NCBI GenBank assembly: GCA_020636095.1
Contig: JACJYN010000003.1
Coordinates: forward strand, 620,001-684,000
Direction of reading: 5' to 3'
Source of the DNA: Lewinellaceae bacterium
GTDB taxonomy: Bacteria > Bacteroidota > Bacteroidia > Chitinophagales > Saprospiraceae
Length of the DNA: 64,000 bases
Below are positions 15,702 to 24,540 of this stretch, piece by piece. Both the position numbers and the translations under genes were made by a program. The stretch's first letter is position 1. Each line of letters starts with the position of its first letter. Below the pieces are notes generated by a model. It was not told where the DNA came from. It saw only the letters and a list, made by a program, of their open reading frames with translations, and searched no databases.

Positions 15702-17021
15702 ATGCCCAAAGTGTGGTTTCGTATTGCGCTGGCCAACTTCTTCATTGCCGCCATCATGGGAGTGGTGCTGCGGTATGCTTTTGTGGAAGAACTCAGCTGG
15801 CTGAAGTTCCGGTATTTTCTGCACGGACACTCCCATGTGGCCATGCTGGGCTGGGTGTATCTGGCCCTCTACGCCTTATTGATGGGCGCTTTCCTGTCGG
15901 AAGAGCAGCAGCGCTCGGCCTCTTACCTGAACATTTTCCTGGTGAGCCAGGTTGCTGTCATTGGCATGCTCATCTCCTTCCCGATACAAGGTTATGCCCC
16001 CTGGCCTATCGCGTTTTCTACGCTGCACGGCCTGGCGTCCTACTTTTTCACCTGGCGCTTCTGGAGAGATATCCGGGGGCAGAGCGGTTTACCGGTGTTA
16101 TTTGTAAAGGCGGCTCTGCTGTTCATGCTGTTCTCCACACTGGCCCTCTGGGCGATGCCTCCTATCATTCTCCTGGGCTGGCAGCAGAAGGCCATCTACT
16201 ACATGACAGTGCAATTTTACCTGCACTTTCAGTTCAACGGCTGGTTCACTTTTGCCGTGCTGGGCCTGTTTTTTCAGCTTCTGGAAAGCCGGCATGTTTT
16301 GGACTTTGGACGTACCGGTGGGAAAGTGGAAAAGCGGAAGCAAGCCTTTGCTACTCATTCCTGGCTTATTTCCGACTTCCGACTTCGCACTTCCGACTTT
16401 AATTCTCTCCGGCTGGCCCGCCTTTTCTTCTGGTTACTCGTCGTATCTGCCTTTTTTACTTACGCCCTGGCGGTGGCCTGGGCGGAGCCCCTGCCCATCG
16501 TTTTCGCCACCAACGGCTTGGGGGTTACCCTGCAACTGGCGGCTATGGTATTCTTTGCTCTATTGGTAATCAAAAGCCACCGGGAATTACACCAGCAACT
16601 GGGCGGCTGGGGCTTCCTGCTCATCAAGATCGCCTTTGCCTGTTTTGCCCTGAAGGTGGTGATGCAGGCGGCGGTGGTGATTCCTTATATCGCCACAGTG
16701 GCGTATACCATCCGCAATTTTGTTATCGGCTTTATCCACCTGGTGCTGCTGGGGGTGGTTACGCAGTTTATCCTGGGGTATGCCGCTCTCAACAAGGTCC
16801 TGAGCCTGCGCTCCCGGCTATCCCGTTTGGGGCTGGGGCTGTTGCTGGCGGGCTTCTTTGGCAGCGAGCTGTTGCTGTTTTTACAGGGGGCCATGTTCTG
16901 GGGAGCGATGGGTTTTTTGCCTTACTACTATGAGGGGTTGTTTGGTATTTCATTGTTGATGCCGGCCGGGGTAGGGGTGTTGTTGTTGGGGCAGTTTAGG
17001 ACACTTTATCCATTTCATTGA
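15702..17021 (+). CDS. Heme-copper-oxidase-like polytopic membrane protein
   Basis: A 439-residue protein with about 11-12 membrane helices. The opening helix pair carries FLHGHSHVAMLGWVYLALYALL (His41, His43, His45), resembling the first helices of NorB/CcoN-type heme-copper subunits and NnrS. Other His sit in STLHGLASYFFTW, FYLHFQFNGWF and GFIHLVLLG. The full CcoN metal site is not evident, so catalysis is doubtful. Neighbours suggest a role in NO or N2O respiration or heme sensing. Residues about 206-236 are hydrophilic and encoded by a simple repeat known from spacers, which looks like a late in-frame insertion between two helices. Confidence 0.6.
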   Translation: MPKVWFRIALANFFIAAIMGVVLRYAFVEELSWLKFRYFLHGHSHVAMLGWVYLALYALLMGAFLSEEQQRSASYLNIFLVSQVAVIGMLISFPIQGYAPWPIAFSTLHGLASYFFTWRFWRDIRGQSGLPVLFVKAALLFMLFSTLALWAMPPIILLGWQQKAIYYMTVQFYLHFQFNGWFTFAVLGLFFQLLESRHVLDFGRTGGKVEKRKQAFATHSWLISDFRLRTSDFNSLRLARLFFWLLVVSAFFTYALAVAWAEPLPIVFATNGLGVTLQLAAMVFFALLVIKSHRELHQQLGGWGFLLIKIAFACFALKVVMQAAVVIPYIATVAYTIRNFVIGFIHLVLLGVVTQFILGYAALNKVLSLRSRLSRLGLGLLLAGFFGSELLLFLQGAMFWGAMGFLPYYYEGLFGISLLMPAGVGVLLLGQFRTLYPFH

Positions 17022-17134
17022 CGAAGTCAATTAAGGGAAGCTCGAATCAAAGGAAAATGCGGATTTCTGCACGAAAGGGTTCAAAACAGCAAATTTCAGG
17101 CCGGAGCTATAAGGAAATGCATTTTTTTGCCGAC

Positions 17135-17161
17135 TTGCCTGAAAGTGTTAAAATTATTTTG
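17135..17161 (+). promoter_or_regulatory. Possible promoter of the amino-sugar genes
   Basis: TTG at 17135-17137 and TTATTTTG at 17154-17161, 16 nt apart, are close to the TTG / TAnnTTTG pattern. They lie about 140 nt upstream of the kinase start. The spacing is short, so support is weak. Confidence 0.25.
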
Positions 17162-17299
17162 TAAAATTGTTCAAATAGGGCACTGTCCTTTTCCAGGTTA
17201 ATAGAGCGCTTATTCACTGCGGCGGGCCGTCTCATCAGGCCACGGCGCCCTACTTTTCCAATAACCGAAATATGTTCATTATCATCATTGCGCAACACT

Positions 17300-18136
17300 A
17301 TGATATTGATTGTCGATAGCGGTTCTACAAAATCAGAATGGACCATCCTGAATAAAGACAAGGTAGCTTTACAGCGGCAGTTGGAAGGGATTAGCCCTTT
17401 CTTCCACGATGAAGATCAGATGATACGGACTTTTCGGGAAATCCCTCCCACCGGGGTGCGGCAGATACACTATTACGGTACTGGTTGTAGCACAGGCGCC
17501 AACCGGGCCAAGGTGCATCTGGCGCTGAAGCAAGCTTTCCCGCAAGTACAGTTGGTGGAAGTAGATTCCGATATCATGGGGGCCGCCCGCGGGCTCTGCC
17601 AGCGCGAACCGGGTATTGCCGGCATTTTGGGAACGGGTTCCAACTCGTGTATCTTTGATGGGGAATCGATCATTGAGCAGCACGGAGGGCTGGGCTATAT
17701 TCTAGGGGATGAGGGAAGTGGAGCGGTGCTGGGAAAAATGCTGATGCAGGATTTTCTAAACCACAAACTACCTGCTCACATGGAGCAGGAACTCAAAGAA
17801 CAATACAATCTAAGCCGGGCCCTATTGCTCCAAAAGGTTTATCGGGAACCTCTGCCGAACCGCTATCTGGCTTCCTTTGCCCCAATCGTCCATCATTATC
17901 GGCCGGAGCCTTATATTCAGTCGCTTTTGAGTCGGCATTTCAGGGCTTTTTTTGAAAACTTGACGCAGGCATTTTCCAGCTACAAAGATCTGCCTTTACA
18001 CCTGACTGGCTCTGTGGCCTGGTATTTCAAGACAGAGATACTGGAAGTCAGCAAACAATTTCCACTAAAAATCGGTACCATCCTAAGGACGCCGACACCT
18101 GGTTTGATCCAATTTCACTCTACTCCCTCTCTTTAA
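17300..18136 (+). CDS. N-acetylglucosamine kinase-like protein (BadF/BadG family)
   Basis: A 278-residue ASKHA-fold kinase, starting at ATG 17300 (MILIVDSGSTKSEW); an upstream TTG adds only four residues. The phosphate-1 motif is DSGSTKSEW and the phosphate-2/adenosine motifs are IAGILGTGSNSC and LGYILGDEGSGA. The tail LTGSVAWYFKTEI with GLIQFH is typical of Bacteroidota members. The family phosphorylates GlcNAc or similar amino sugars with ATP. The murQ gene starts 26 nt after this stop and a DeoR regulator follows, so it probably serves cell-wall amino-sugar recycling. The substrate is inferred. Confidence 0.8.
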   Translation: MILIVDSGSTKSEWTILNKDKVALQRQLEGISPFFHDEDQMIRTFREIPPTGVRQIHYYGTGCSTGANRAKVHLALKQAFPQVQLVEVDSDIMGAARGLCQREPGIAGILGTGSNSCIFDGESIIEQHGGLGYILGDEGSGAVLGKMLMQDFLNHKLPAHMEQELKEQYNLSRALLLQKVYREPLPNRYLASFAPIVHHYRPEPYIQSLLSRHFRAFFENLTQAFSSYKDLPLHLTGSVAWYFKTEILEVSKQFPLKIGTILRTPTPGLIQFHSTPSL

Positions 18137-18161
18137 GAGGGTATTGAATTCGCCAATAGCA

Positions 18162-18995
18162 ATGAAGAAAGAAGACCCTTCACAAGCCGGTAAGCTCGTC
18201 ACCGAGTCACCCTCCTATTATGACAATCTGGAAAAGATGAGTACCGGAGCACTGCTCCGTGGCATCAATGAAGAAGATAAAACCGTTCCATTTGCGGTGG
18301 AAAAGGCCATCCCCATGATCGAGCGATTGGTCAACGCCATTGTTCCCCGGATGGAACAAGGGGGCCGGATGTTCTATATCGGCGCCGGCACCAGCGGCCG
18401 GTTAGGCATTGTAGACGCTTCGGAATGCCCGCCCACCTACGGCGTGCCTCACGACCTGGTCATCGGCCTGATTGCCGGAGGCGACCCGGCCATCCGGCAG
18501 GCAGTTGAATTTGCCGAAGATGATTACGGCCAGGCCTGGAAAGACTTGTCGGAATACCAGATTTCAACTCAGGACGTGCTCATTGGTATTGCCGCCTCCG
18601 GCCGCACTCCCTATGTGATTGGAGGCCTGCGCGATGCTCAGAAACAAGGAATTATTACCGGCTGCATTACCTGCAACAGCCACTCTGAGGTAGGAAAATA
18701 CGCCGACTATCCGATCGAGGTGGTAGTGGGCCCCGAATTTGTCACCGGCAGCACCCGCATGAAATCGGGAACAGCTCAGAAACTCATTCTGAATATGATC
18801 TCTACCACGGTCATGATCCGCCTGGGCAAAGTGCGCGGTAATAAAATGGTGGACATGCAGCTGAGCAACACCAAACTGGTGAAAAGAGGCGTCAATATGA
18901 TCATGGCGGAATTGGATGTCGATGAGGCTACGGCGCAGGAGCTGCTCGAAAAGTTTGGCTCCGTGCGCCAGGCCATCGACAGCACCAGAACATAA
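18162..18995 (+). CDS. murQ: N-acetylmuramic acid 6-phosphate etherase
   Basis: A 277-residue SIS-fold enzyme that cleaves the lactyl ether of MurNAc-6-phosphate to GlcNAc-6-phosphate and lactate. Diagnostic segments are GAGTSGRLGIVDASECPPT, which carries the catalytic Glu region, IAASGRTPYVIGGL, TGSTRMKSGTAQK and NMISTTVMIRLGKV. ATG 18162 is chosen over an upstream TTG (18144) because it opens at MKKEDPSQAGKLVTESPS, the normal MurQ start. It lies between the sugar kinase and the DeoR regulator in one apparent operon. No MurNAc transporter is visible. Confidence 0.93.
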   Translation: MKKEDPSQAGKLVTESPSYYDNLEKMSTGALLRGINEEDKTVPFAVEKAIPMIERLVNAIVPRMEQGGRMFYIGAGTSGRLGIVDASECPPTYGVPHDLVIGLIAGGDPAIRQAVEFAEDDYGQAWKDLSEYQISTQDVLIGIAASGRTPYVIGGLRDAQKQGIITGCITCNSHSEVGKYADYPIEVVVGPEFVTGSTRMKSGTAQKLILNMISTTVMIRLGKVRGNKMVDMQLSNTKLVKRGVNMIMAELDVDEATAQELLEKFGSVRQAIDSTRT

Positions 18996-19004
18996 CCCCT
19001 GAGT

Positions 19005-19754
19005 ATGTTGAAAAGTGAACGGCAGGAACATATCCTTCGGGAAGTCAACATCCACAATAAAGTACTGTGTTCCGACCTCAGCATCAAGCTCCGTGTATCA
19101 GAAGATACCATTCGACGGGACCTCAACGAACTGGCCGAGCAGGATAAGGTCATCAAAGTGCACGGGGGCGCCCTTTCCAAATCCTACCATACCTCCACCT
19201 ATCGCCAGGCAGAAGTGTACTCACTTCAGGAAAAGACCATTATTGCCGGCAAAGCCGTCACTTTATTGAAAGAAGGCATGCTGGTTTTCGTCAGCGGAGG
19301 CACGACCAACCGGGAACTGGCCCGCATCCTGCCGCCCCACCTGAGCGCCACTTTTTTTACCCCCAGCCTGAGCACCGCCATTCAATTGATGGAGCACCCT
19401 TCCTCTGAAGTGATCCTGCTGGGCGGCAAAGTATCCCGAAACGCCGGCATCAGTGTTGGTGGCGAGGTGATCCGCCGGTTGACTGAGCTGAGGGCTGACC
19501 TCTGCATCCTGGGCACCAACAGCATTGACCCTGAAGAAGGCATTACCGATTCCGACTGGGAGGTGGTGCAGGTCAAAAAGGCCATGATCAAGCGGGCGGA
19601 CAAGGTGGCGGCCCTGGCCCTTTCTGAAAAATTGAATTCTACGCAACGGATGAAGGTCTGTGACATCAACCAGATAGATTACCTCATCACCGAGCTGCCC
19701 GCCAGGGATAGTAGACTGCTGGCCTACCGTAAGCGTGGGCTGGAAGTGTTATGA
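19005..19754 (+). CDS. DeoR-family transcriptional regulator
   Basis: A 249-residue regulator. The N-terminal winged helix is RQEHILREV...CSDLSIKLRVSEDTIRRDL and the hinge KVIKVHGGA is classic for DeoR. The C-terminal sugar-phosphate sensor (ISOCOT fold) shows FVSGGTTNRELARIL, VILLGGKVSRNAGISVGG and LGTNSIDPEEGITDSD. It starts 9 nt after murQ, so it is probably co-transcribed and likely controls this amino-sugar operon, responding to a sugar phosphate. Its end overlaps the convergent GH13 gene by 6 nt. Confidence 0.88.
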   Translation: MLKSERQEHILREVNIHNKVLCSDLSIKLRVSEDTIRRDLNELAEQDKVIKVHGGALSKSYHTSTYRQAEVYSLQEKTIIAGKAVTLLKEGMLVFVSGGTTNRELARILPPHLSATFFTPSLSTAIQLMEHPSSEVILLGGKVSRNAGISVGGEVIRRLTELRADLCILGTNSIDPEEGITDSDWEVVQVKKAMIKRADKVAALALSEKLNSTQRMKVCDINQIDYLITELPARDSRLLAYRKRGLEVL

Positions 19755-21521
19755 ACCCTTCCGGATCACTACGCCACTATTTCCTCCCAGGTTCAAGCGG
19801 CCGTCCTGCAAGAGGACCTGCCCAACCATTATTGCTGCAGTTCCGTCCTCCGGCAAAACCTGCGCTTCTTCCGAAAAATTGATGTACACTACCACCTCCC
19901 GATCCCGGTAAATACGCCGATAGCTCAATATACCATCCGGTATGCCCGCTTCCTGCAATTGCAGGCTCCCCCATTTCAGCGGAAGGCTCTCGCTGCGTAG
20001 CCTGAGCAGTGCCTGGTAAGTTTGGAGCAAGGAGTTTTCGCTTGCCTCCTGCACCTCTACATTTATGGAATCTGCGTTATTCTGCACGGGTAGCCAGGGT
20101 TCAGCCCCTTCCTCCGTGAAGCCGGCATGAACTGTTCCATCCCACTGCATGGGGGTGCGGCAATTGTCCCGGTTTAATGAAACCGGAATAGCATTGCGCA
20201 TTATTCCAGGTAACATTTCTGCGATGGCCGCAGGAAGAGGGTCCTTTGCCTGTGCTATCGGAATATTCCCGGTATGCATGCCGATCTCTTCACCTTGGTA
20301 AGTGAAAGGAACACCCCGCAGCGTATACTGTAGCAGAGCCAGTAGCCGGGCTTTCTGTAGGTCGTTCCCGAGCCGGGAAATGCTTCGCGGCCGGTCGTGG
20401 TTGCTGAAAACGTAGACCGGTTGATAGGGATAAGGGTAAAAGGCTTCGAAGGTGCGAATCTGCTCTCTGAAAAAACGGGCTTCCCATTCAAAGTCGCTGA
20501 TATCAAAGAGGAAGACGAGATTGAGCCCATCCCGGCCCGTCCCCAGAAATTGTTTCAGGGTGTGATGATTGCCAAACACTTCCCCGACCATAAACCGATG
20601 CGGATGGCCGTACTCGTCGAGCAGGCTCCGCATTTCCTGCGCCAATGTGAAATTATCCGGGTGGTTGACATTGTGTACCCTGTTCTGGCCTTTGACCTTG
20701 GTGAAATCCCTGCCGGGCAGAATGCGAAGTGTCCAGGGGTTGTCCTGAAACTGCTCGTCCTCATAAATGAAGTTGAAAATATCCAGACGAAAACCATCCA
20801 CTCCACGGTCTAGCCAGTAGCGCAACATGTCGAACATGGCTGCTTTGACGTCGGGGTTCCGCCAGTTCAGGTCGGGTTGGAAAGAAAGGAAGGCCGAATA
20901 GTACCATTGCTCCCGCTGCGGCTCGTAGTTCCAACCGGAACGGGTCAGAGCATTGATCCAATTATTGGGAGGCTCGCTATCCTGCCCATCCCGCCAGACA
21001 TACCAATCGCTTTGGGGGTTGTCCCGGCTGGAGCGCGACTCCACAAACCAGGGGTGCTGATCGGAAGTATGGTTGAGTACCATATCGAAGACGACCTTCA
21101 TGTCACGCCGGTGAATCTCGCGAATCAGGCTGTCAATCAAAACCGAATCTCCATATTCCGGATCGGCCCGGTAATAATCACTGACATCATATCCGAAATC
21201 CCGATGCGGGCTTTTAAAAAAGGGAGAAAACCAGATTGTCTCAAAGCCCAGCCCCTTGATGTAGTCCAACCGGCTGATGATGCCGGGGATATCGCCGATG
21301 CCATCACCGTCACTGTCCTGAAAGGAACGAGGATAAACCTGGTAGACGGCCGTCGACTCCCACCATTGACGCTGCTGGTAGTCCGGTTCATTACCATAGC
21401 TGGGGCCTACTACCTCCGGCAGGGGGGGGCTTGCGTCTCGCAGGTTGCTATAGGCAAGGATACCCAAAAAAAGGAACACAATAATCCCGGTGAAAAGTAG
21501 AATGCGTTTGAAAGCCTTCAT
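19749..21521 (-). CDS. Membrane-anchored GH13 alpha-glucosidase/amylase-family enzyme
   Basis: A 590-residue protein from ATG 21521 (MKAFKRILLF), with an N-terminal anchor or uncleaved signal (about 5-25) and a GH13 barrel. The catalytic residues are visible: Asp247 in DGFRLDIFN, Glu314 in MVGEVFG and Asp376 in VFSNHDRPRS. It also shows YQVYPRSFQDSDGDGIGDIPG and VFDMVLNHTSDQHPWF, as in oligo-1,6-glucosidase, alpha-glucosidase and trehalose-synthase-like subfamilies. MQWDG in the CRTPMQWDG block favours an alpha-glucosidase type. It probably acts in the periplasm on oligosaccharides. The exact linkage cannot be assigned. Confidence 0.88.
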   Translation of the reverse strand: MKAFKRILLFTGIIVFLFLGILAYSNLRDASPPLPEVVGPSYGNEPDYQQRQWWESTAVYQVYPRSFQDSDGDGIGDIPGIISRLDYIKGLGFETIWFSPFFKSPHRDFGYDVSDYYRADPEYGDSVLIDSLIREIHRRDMKVVFDMVLNHTSDQHPWFVESRSSRDNPQSDWYVWRDGQDSEPPNNWINALTRSGWNYEPQREQWYYSAFLSFQPDLNWRNPDVKAAMFDMLRYWLDRGVDGFRLDIFNFIYEDEQFQDNPWTLRILPGRDFTKVKGQNRVHNVNHPDNFTLAQEMRSLLDEYGHPHRFMVGEVFGNHHTLKQFLGTGRDGLNLVFLFDISDFEWEARFFREQIRTFEAFYPYPYQPVYVFSNHDRPRSISRLGNDLQKARLLALLQYTLRGVPFTYQGEEIGMHTGNIPIAQAKDPLPAAIAEMLPGIMRNAIPVSLNRDNCRTPMQWDGTVHAGFTEEGAEPWLPVQNNADSINVEVQEASENSLLQTYQALLRLRSESLPLKWGSLQLQEAGIPDGILSYRRIYRDREVVVYINFSEEAQVLPEDGTAAIMVGQVLLQDGRLNLGGNSGVVIRKGS

Positions 21522-21580
21522 AGTTGATCTTTTAAATCTCAAATATGTATATCTTGCAATTCAATTGAACGTGTACTAAT

Positions 21581-22540
21581 ATGAGCATTTCAAACCACAT
21601 TCTTATTATTTTTCTGATGGTATGGGCCAATATCACCGCCTTGTACGCCTGCAATTGTGAACCTGCCGCCCAGCCGGAAGTAGCGGACTGGAACGATGCC
21701 GACGTCGTCTTTACCGCCGCGTTATCGGATCATAAAATGGGACTGGTGGGCATGTTGAAATTTGAATCCCGGGAAAAGTTTAAAGGAGACGTAGAGCCTA
21801 TTATTACCTTTTATTTTCAGCCGGGGAAAGACCATACCTTATTGCACGCAGTAAAAGATTTCAACCCGGGTGTGGAGTGGATCGTTTTTGCCAGAAAAGA
21901 GGTGGTGGGCGACAAAATCCATTACCGTTTAAAAGCCTCTCCCTCCAGAACCGTCTGCGCCCTCAGCCGGCCAATTCAGGAAGATCGCGAAAAAGACCCT
22001 TATCTTCTTTTTTTGAAAAGTATCGCCCAGAAGGCAAATGGGCATCAAGAGATGTACGATGAGAATAATCAGTTGATTGCCGAAGGTAACTACATCGGCC
22101 AAATCCCCGTTTCGGAGTGGGCTTATCATAATCCCGAACGGAAAACGAGTGTTTCAGGGCAATATATAGAAGGGCGCCGGGAAGGAGAATGGATTCAGCG
22201 TAAAGAGCTGTTAAATGGTGAAAAACAGGTCATCCGAAAATCGATATACAGAAATGGAAATCCTGTTGAGATTGACGATTACCGGCATACCGGAGTCATA
22301 AGTTTGAAAAAGGTATTGTCGGACAGCACGGAAGTCCGTCATTATTATCGATACGACGGTACCTTGAAAAGCAAGATCACAGACTATCTCGATGATAACA
22401 CCAGCCATATCGTTAACTATTCTGAAAGCGAAGCCATCGAGGAGGAGCGCTATCTGGAAGCCAACCGGCTGAAACGGCAGTATTGGTACGATGAAACAGG
22501 AAGACGGGTGAAGGAGTGGGTTGAACCGGATGAAAATTGA
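21581..22540 (+). CDS. Exported protein with netrin-like N-terminus and MORN-like repeats
   Basis: A 319-residue protein with a signal peptide (about 1-23, ending LYACNC, so cleavage or lipidation at a Cys is possible). The first 120 residues (CNCEPAAQ, FTAALSDHK, EKFKGDV, SPSRTVCALSRPI) recall secreted TIMP/netrin-like Cys domains. The second half has YwqK/MORN-type repeats (EMYDENNQLIAEGNYIG, SGQYIEGRREGEW, YRYDGTLKSKITDYLDD). Function is unknown. It is divergent from the GH13 gene. Confidence 0.65.
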   Translation: MSISNHILIIFLMVWANITALYACNCEPAAQPEVADWNDADVVFTAALSDHKMGLVGMLKFESREKFKGDVEPIITFYFQPGKDHTLLHAVKDFNPGVEWIVFARKEVVGDKIHYRLKASPSRTVCALSRPIQEDREKDPYLLFLKSIAQKANGHQEMYDENNQLIAEGNYIGQIPVSEWAYHNPERKTSVSGQYIEGRREGEWIQRKELLNGEKQVIRKSIYRNGNPVEIDDYRHTGVISLKKVLSDSTEVRHYYRYDGTLKSKITDYLDDNTSHIVNYSESEAIEEERYLEANRLKRQYWYDETGRRVKEWVEPDEN

Positions 22541-22555
22541 TTGTTGCCCTATTCC

Positions 22556-23608
22556 CTACCGTTTAAACTCCTGCAAATTCGTTGACACCCCGAAGTGGTT
22601 CAAACCGCCCCCCAGATGGAAAGCCGAGTATCCGTAGTCGATCCGGAAGCGGTTGACTTTGATGCCGGCGCCGAAGGAAAAACCCGCCAGGCTGCCGAAG
22701 TTGTCGACGGAGAGTTCCTTGCGCATGAAGTGGTTGTAGCCAAAACGCAAGCGGAAGTTGTCTTTCTTGCCGAAGAGGAACTCGCCGTTAAAGACGAAAT
22801 GGCGGAAGAAATTGTCGAACCAGATGCTGCTCTTGCTGCGCTCGGTGTTCACCTCGCCGAAGAAAAGGGTGGAAGGTTCCGCGTTGGGGTCGTCGTAAAG
22901 AATGTTCCAGCGGTTGAAGTGGCGGTAGACAATAGAAAAGCGGAAAGGCAAGTAGCGCAAGCGTTTGGAAACCCCCAGTTGTATCTCGAAGGGCAGCGGC
23001 TCGGGGTTGCCATCCTGATAGGCGGCCAGCTGTGTGCCGATATTGCGGAAGACGACAGTGGCGGTGAAATTGCTGGAAGTATCGAAGTACACTCCCGCCA
23101 GGTCGGCCGCCAGGCCGAAAGAGGAGTACCCTTCCAATTGAGAAGTGATGGCTTTGAGGTTGGCGCCCAGCGCGAGGCGATCGTACACCTGCTTGCTCGC
23201 CCCAAAATTAATGGCGTATTCGGCAGCTTTGAAGGTGCCCAGCTTTTGCCCCAGCTCATCAGTTTGGTCGAAAGAGCCGTAATTGACGTACTGCACCCCG
23301 GCGTGGCCGGTCAGGCCCGGCTTGCTGAAATGATGGGCGTAACTGGCGTAGCCGTGGCTGATGCCCGCCACGTGGAAACTGTGGCTGAAGGCCAGCTGCT
23401 GGTGCATGCTTTCGTTGAGCAGAGAAGGGTTGGCCAGGGCCAGGTTGGCGTCATCATCCCGCACCGTGATCAGGTTGCCGCCCAGGGCGGAAACCCGCGC
23501 TGAAGGAGAGAGGTTGAGGAATTCGTAGGTATTGAGGCCGCCGATCTGAGCAGCGGTGGGGCCGGCCGTAAATATCAGCGTTATGATAGCAAAAGTTACT
23601 GCTTTCAC
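22556..23608 (-). CDS. porQ: Type IX secretion system protein PorQ-like
   Basis: A PorV/PorQ-family outer-membrane beta-barrel. After a signal peptide ending TAAQ come IGGLNTYEFLNLSPSARVSALGGNLI and NLALANPSLL, the PorQ signature, and a barrel to the end. PorQ is part of the T9SS shuttle and attachment apparatus. The GTG at 23608 is proposed as start: the frame stays open to an ATG at 23785, but those 59 residues are a translation of a GGATCGTTGTGGGT repeat and GGTATTC-like text, not of protein. The start is therefore uncertain; the family call is firm. Confidence 0.8.
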   Translation of the reverse strand: MKAVTFAIITLIFTAGPTAAQIGGLNTYEFLNLSPSARVSALGGNLITVRDDDANLALANPSLLNESMHQQLAFSHSFHVAGISHGYASYAHHFSKPGLTGHAGVQYVNYGSFDQTDELGQKLGTFKAAEYAINFGASKQVYDRLALGANLKAITSQLEGYSSFGLAADLAGVYFDTSSNFTATVVFRNIGTQLAAYQDGNPEPLPFEIQLGVSKRLRYLPFRFSIVYRHFNRWNILYDDPNAEPSTLFFGEVNTERSKSSIWFDNFFRHFVFNGEFLFGKKDNFRLRFGYNHFMRKELSVDNFGSLAGFSFGAGIKVNRFRIDYGYSAFHLGGGLNHFGVSTNLQEFKR

Positions 23609-23636
23609 CCAAAACAAAACGCCGTCCTTTGGTGAT

Positions 23637-23712
23637 GGATCGTGGATCGTTGTGGGTGGATCGTTGTGGGTTCTTTGTTGACGGAATCGCCGAATACCGA
23701 ATACCGCCTGTT
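23637..23712. repeat. Short direct repeats upstream of porQ
   Basis: GGATCGTTGTGGGT occurs twice in tandem, after a partial GGATCGT copy. CGAATACCGAATACCG follows, the reverse of the CGGTATT repeat seen near 27103. These simple repeats recur in spacers of this genome and extend the porQ frame artificially. Confidence 0.5.
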
Positions 23713-23856
23713 TTTGTACCTCAGCCGGGTAAAAATACCGAACAACCGCAACACCATTCAACAAAGAGAGTAGCTTTCTATTCATACTTGAGGTTTATCC
23801 ATTTCGCTTAATTACAGCTATTTCAGAAAGGGAATACCACTTTCTTGTTATCCTGT

Positions 23857-24492
23857 CTAATTTTCCTGCTCCGCAGCAGCTTCCAATTCATCGGCATCAT
23901 CCGCCTTCCAGATGGTGCGGCAGACGCCGTCTTCGCAGTTCATAGAGCGGATGTGTTCGCCGGCCAGGCTGAATTTTTTCAGCAGGCCGTTTTCCTCCCC
24001 GTTCCGATAGGCGCCCTCCGCCTTTTTAAAGCCGTTTTTGTAGTATTCCACAAAAGGGCCGTTTTCGGCGTTCTCGGCAAAGGTAACTACTTCCATCAAT
24101 TTCCCGTTAGGGTAATAGCGCTTCCATTCGCCGTACATCACATTTGCCTCGTACTGCCCTTCGATCTCCAGCTTGCCGCTGTCGTAGTAGGCCCGAAAGG
24201 GCCCTTCAAAGATGCCCATCCGGTGGGTTTCCACGACCTGGGTATCCCCGCTTTCGAAGTACAGAACGCGCGTGCCGTTCAGGGTGTCGTTGGTGTAGTG
24301 GGCTTCCTCGATCTTCCTGCCGTCGGTGGTAAACTTCTCATATAAGCCGTGTTTGGCGAAGTCTGCCTTTTTGCGCTCGTACTTCTCGGTGTATCCGTAG
24401 CTATCTTCCGCTTCCACTTGCTCGACTTTGCTTTGGCACGAGGCAACCAGTAAGGCCAGCACATAGCCTGTAAGAATGATCTTCCGGGACAT
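23857..24492 (-). CDS. YwqK-like MORN-repeat lipoprotein
   Basis: A 211-residue lipoprotein (lipobox Cys19, LVASC). Most of it is a chain of MORN-variant repeats of about 20-25 residues (GLYEKFTTDGRKIEEAHYTND, GTRVLYFESGDTQVVETHRMG, GEWKRYYPNGKLMEVVTFAEN, GPFVEYYKNGFKKAEGAYRNG). Databases often label this family toxin-antitoxin YwqK antitoxin, but no toxin gene is nearby and the protein is exported. It is better described as a repeat lipoprotein of unknown role. Confidence 0.75.
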   Translation of the reverse strand: MSRKIILTGYVLALLVASCQSKVEQVEAEDSYGYTEKYERKKADFAKHGLYEKFTTDGRKIEEAHYTNDTLNGTRVLYFESGDTQVVETHRMGIFEGPFRAYYDSGKLEIEGQYEANVMYGEWKRYYPNGKLMEVVTFAENAENGPFVEYYKNGFKKAEGAYRNGEENGLLKKFSLAGEHIRSMNCEDGVCRTIWKADDADELEAAAEQEN

Positions 24493-24540
24493 TTTATGAA
24501 TTATTTTACAAGGTTTTCCGGGTTTCCAGATTTTCCATCT

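Noticed and set aside
23857..24492. Toxin-antitoxin system based on YwqK-type annotation
   Set aside because: The protein is a lipoprotein of MORN-like repeats with no toxin partner; the common database label is not evidence.
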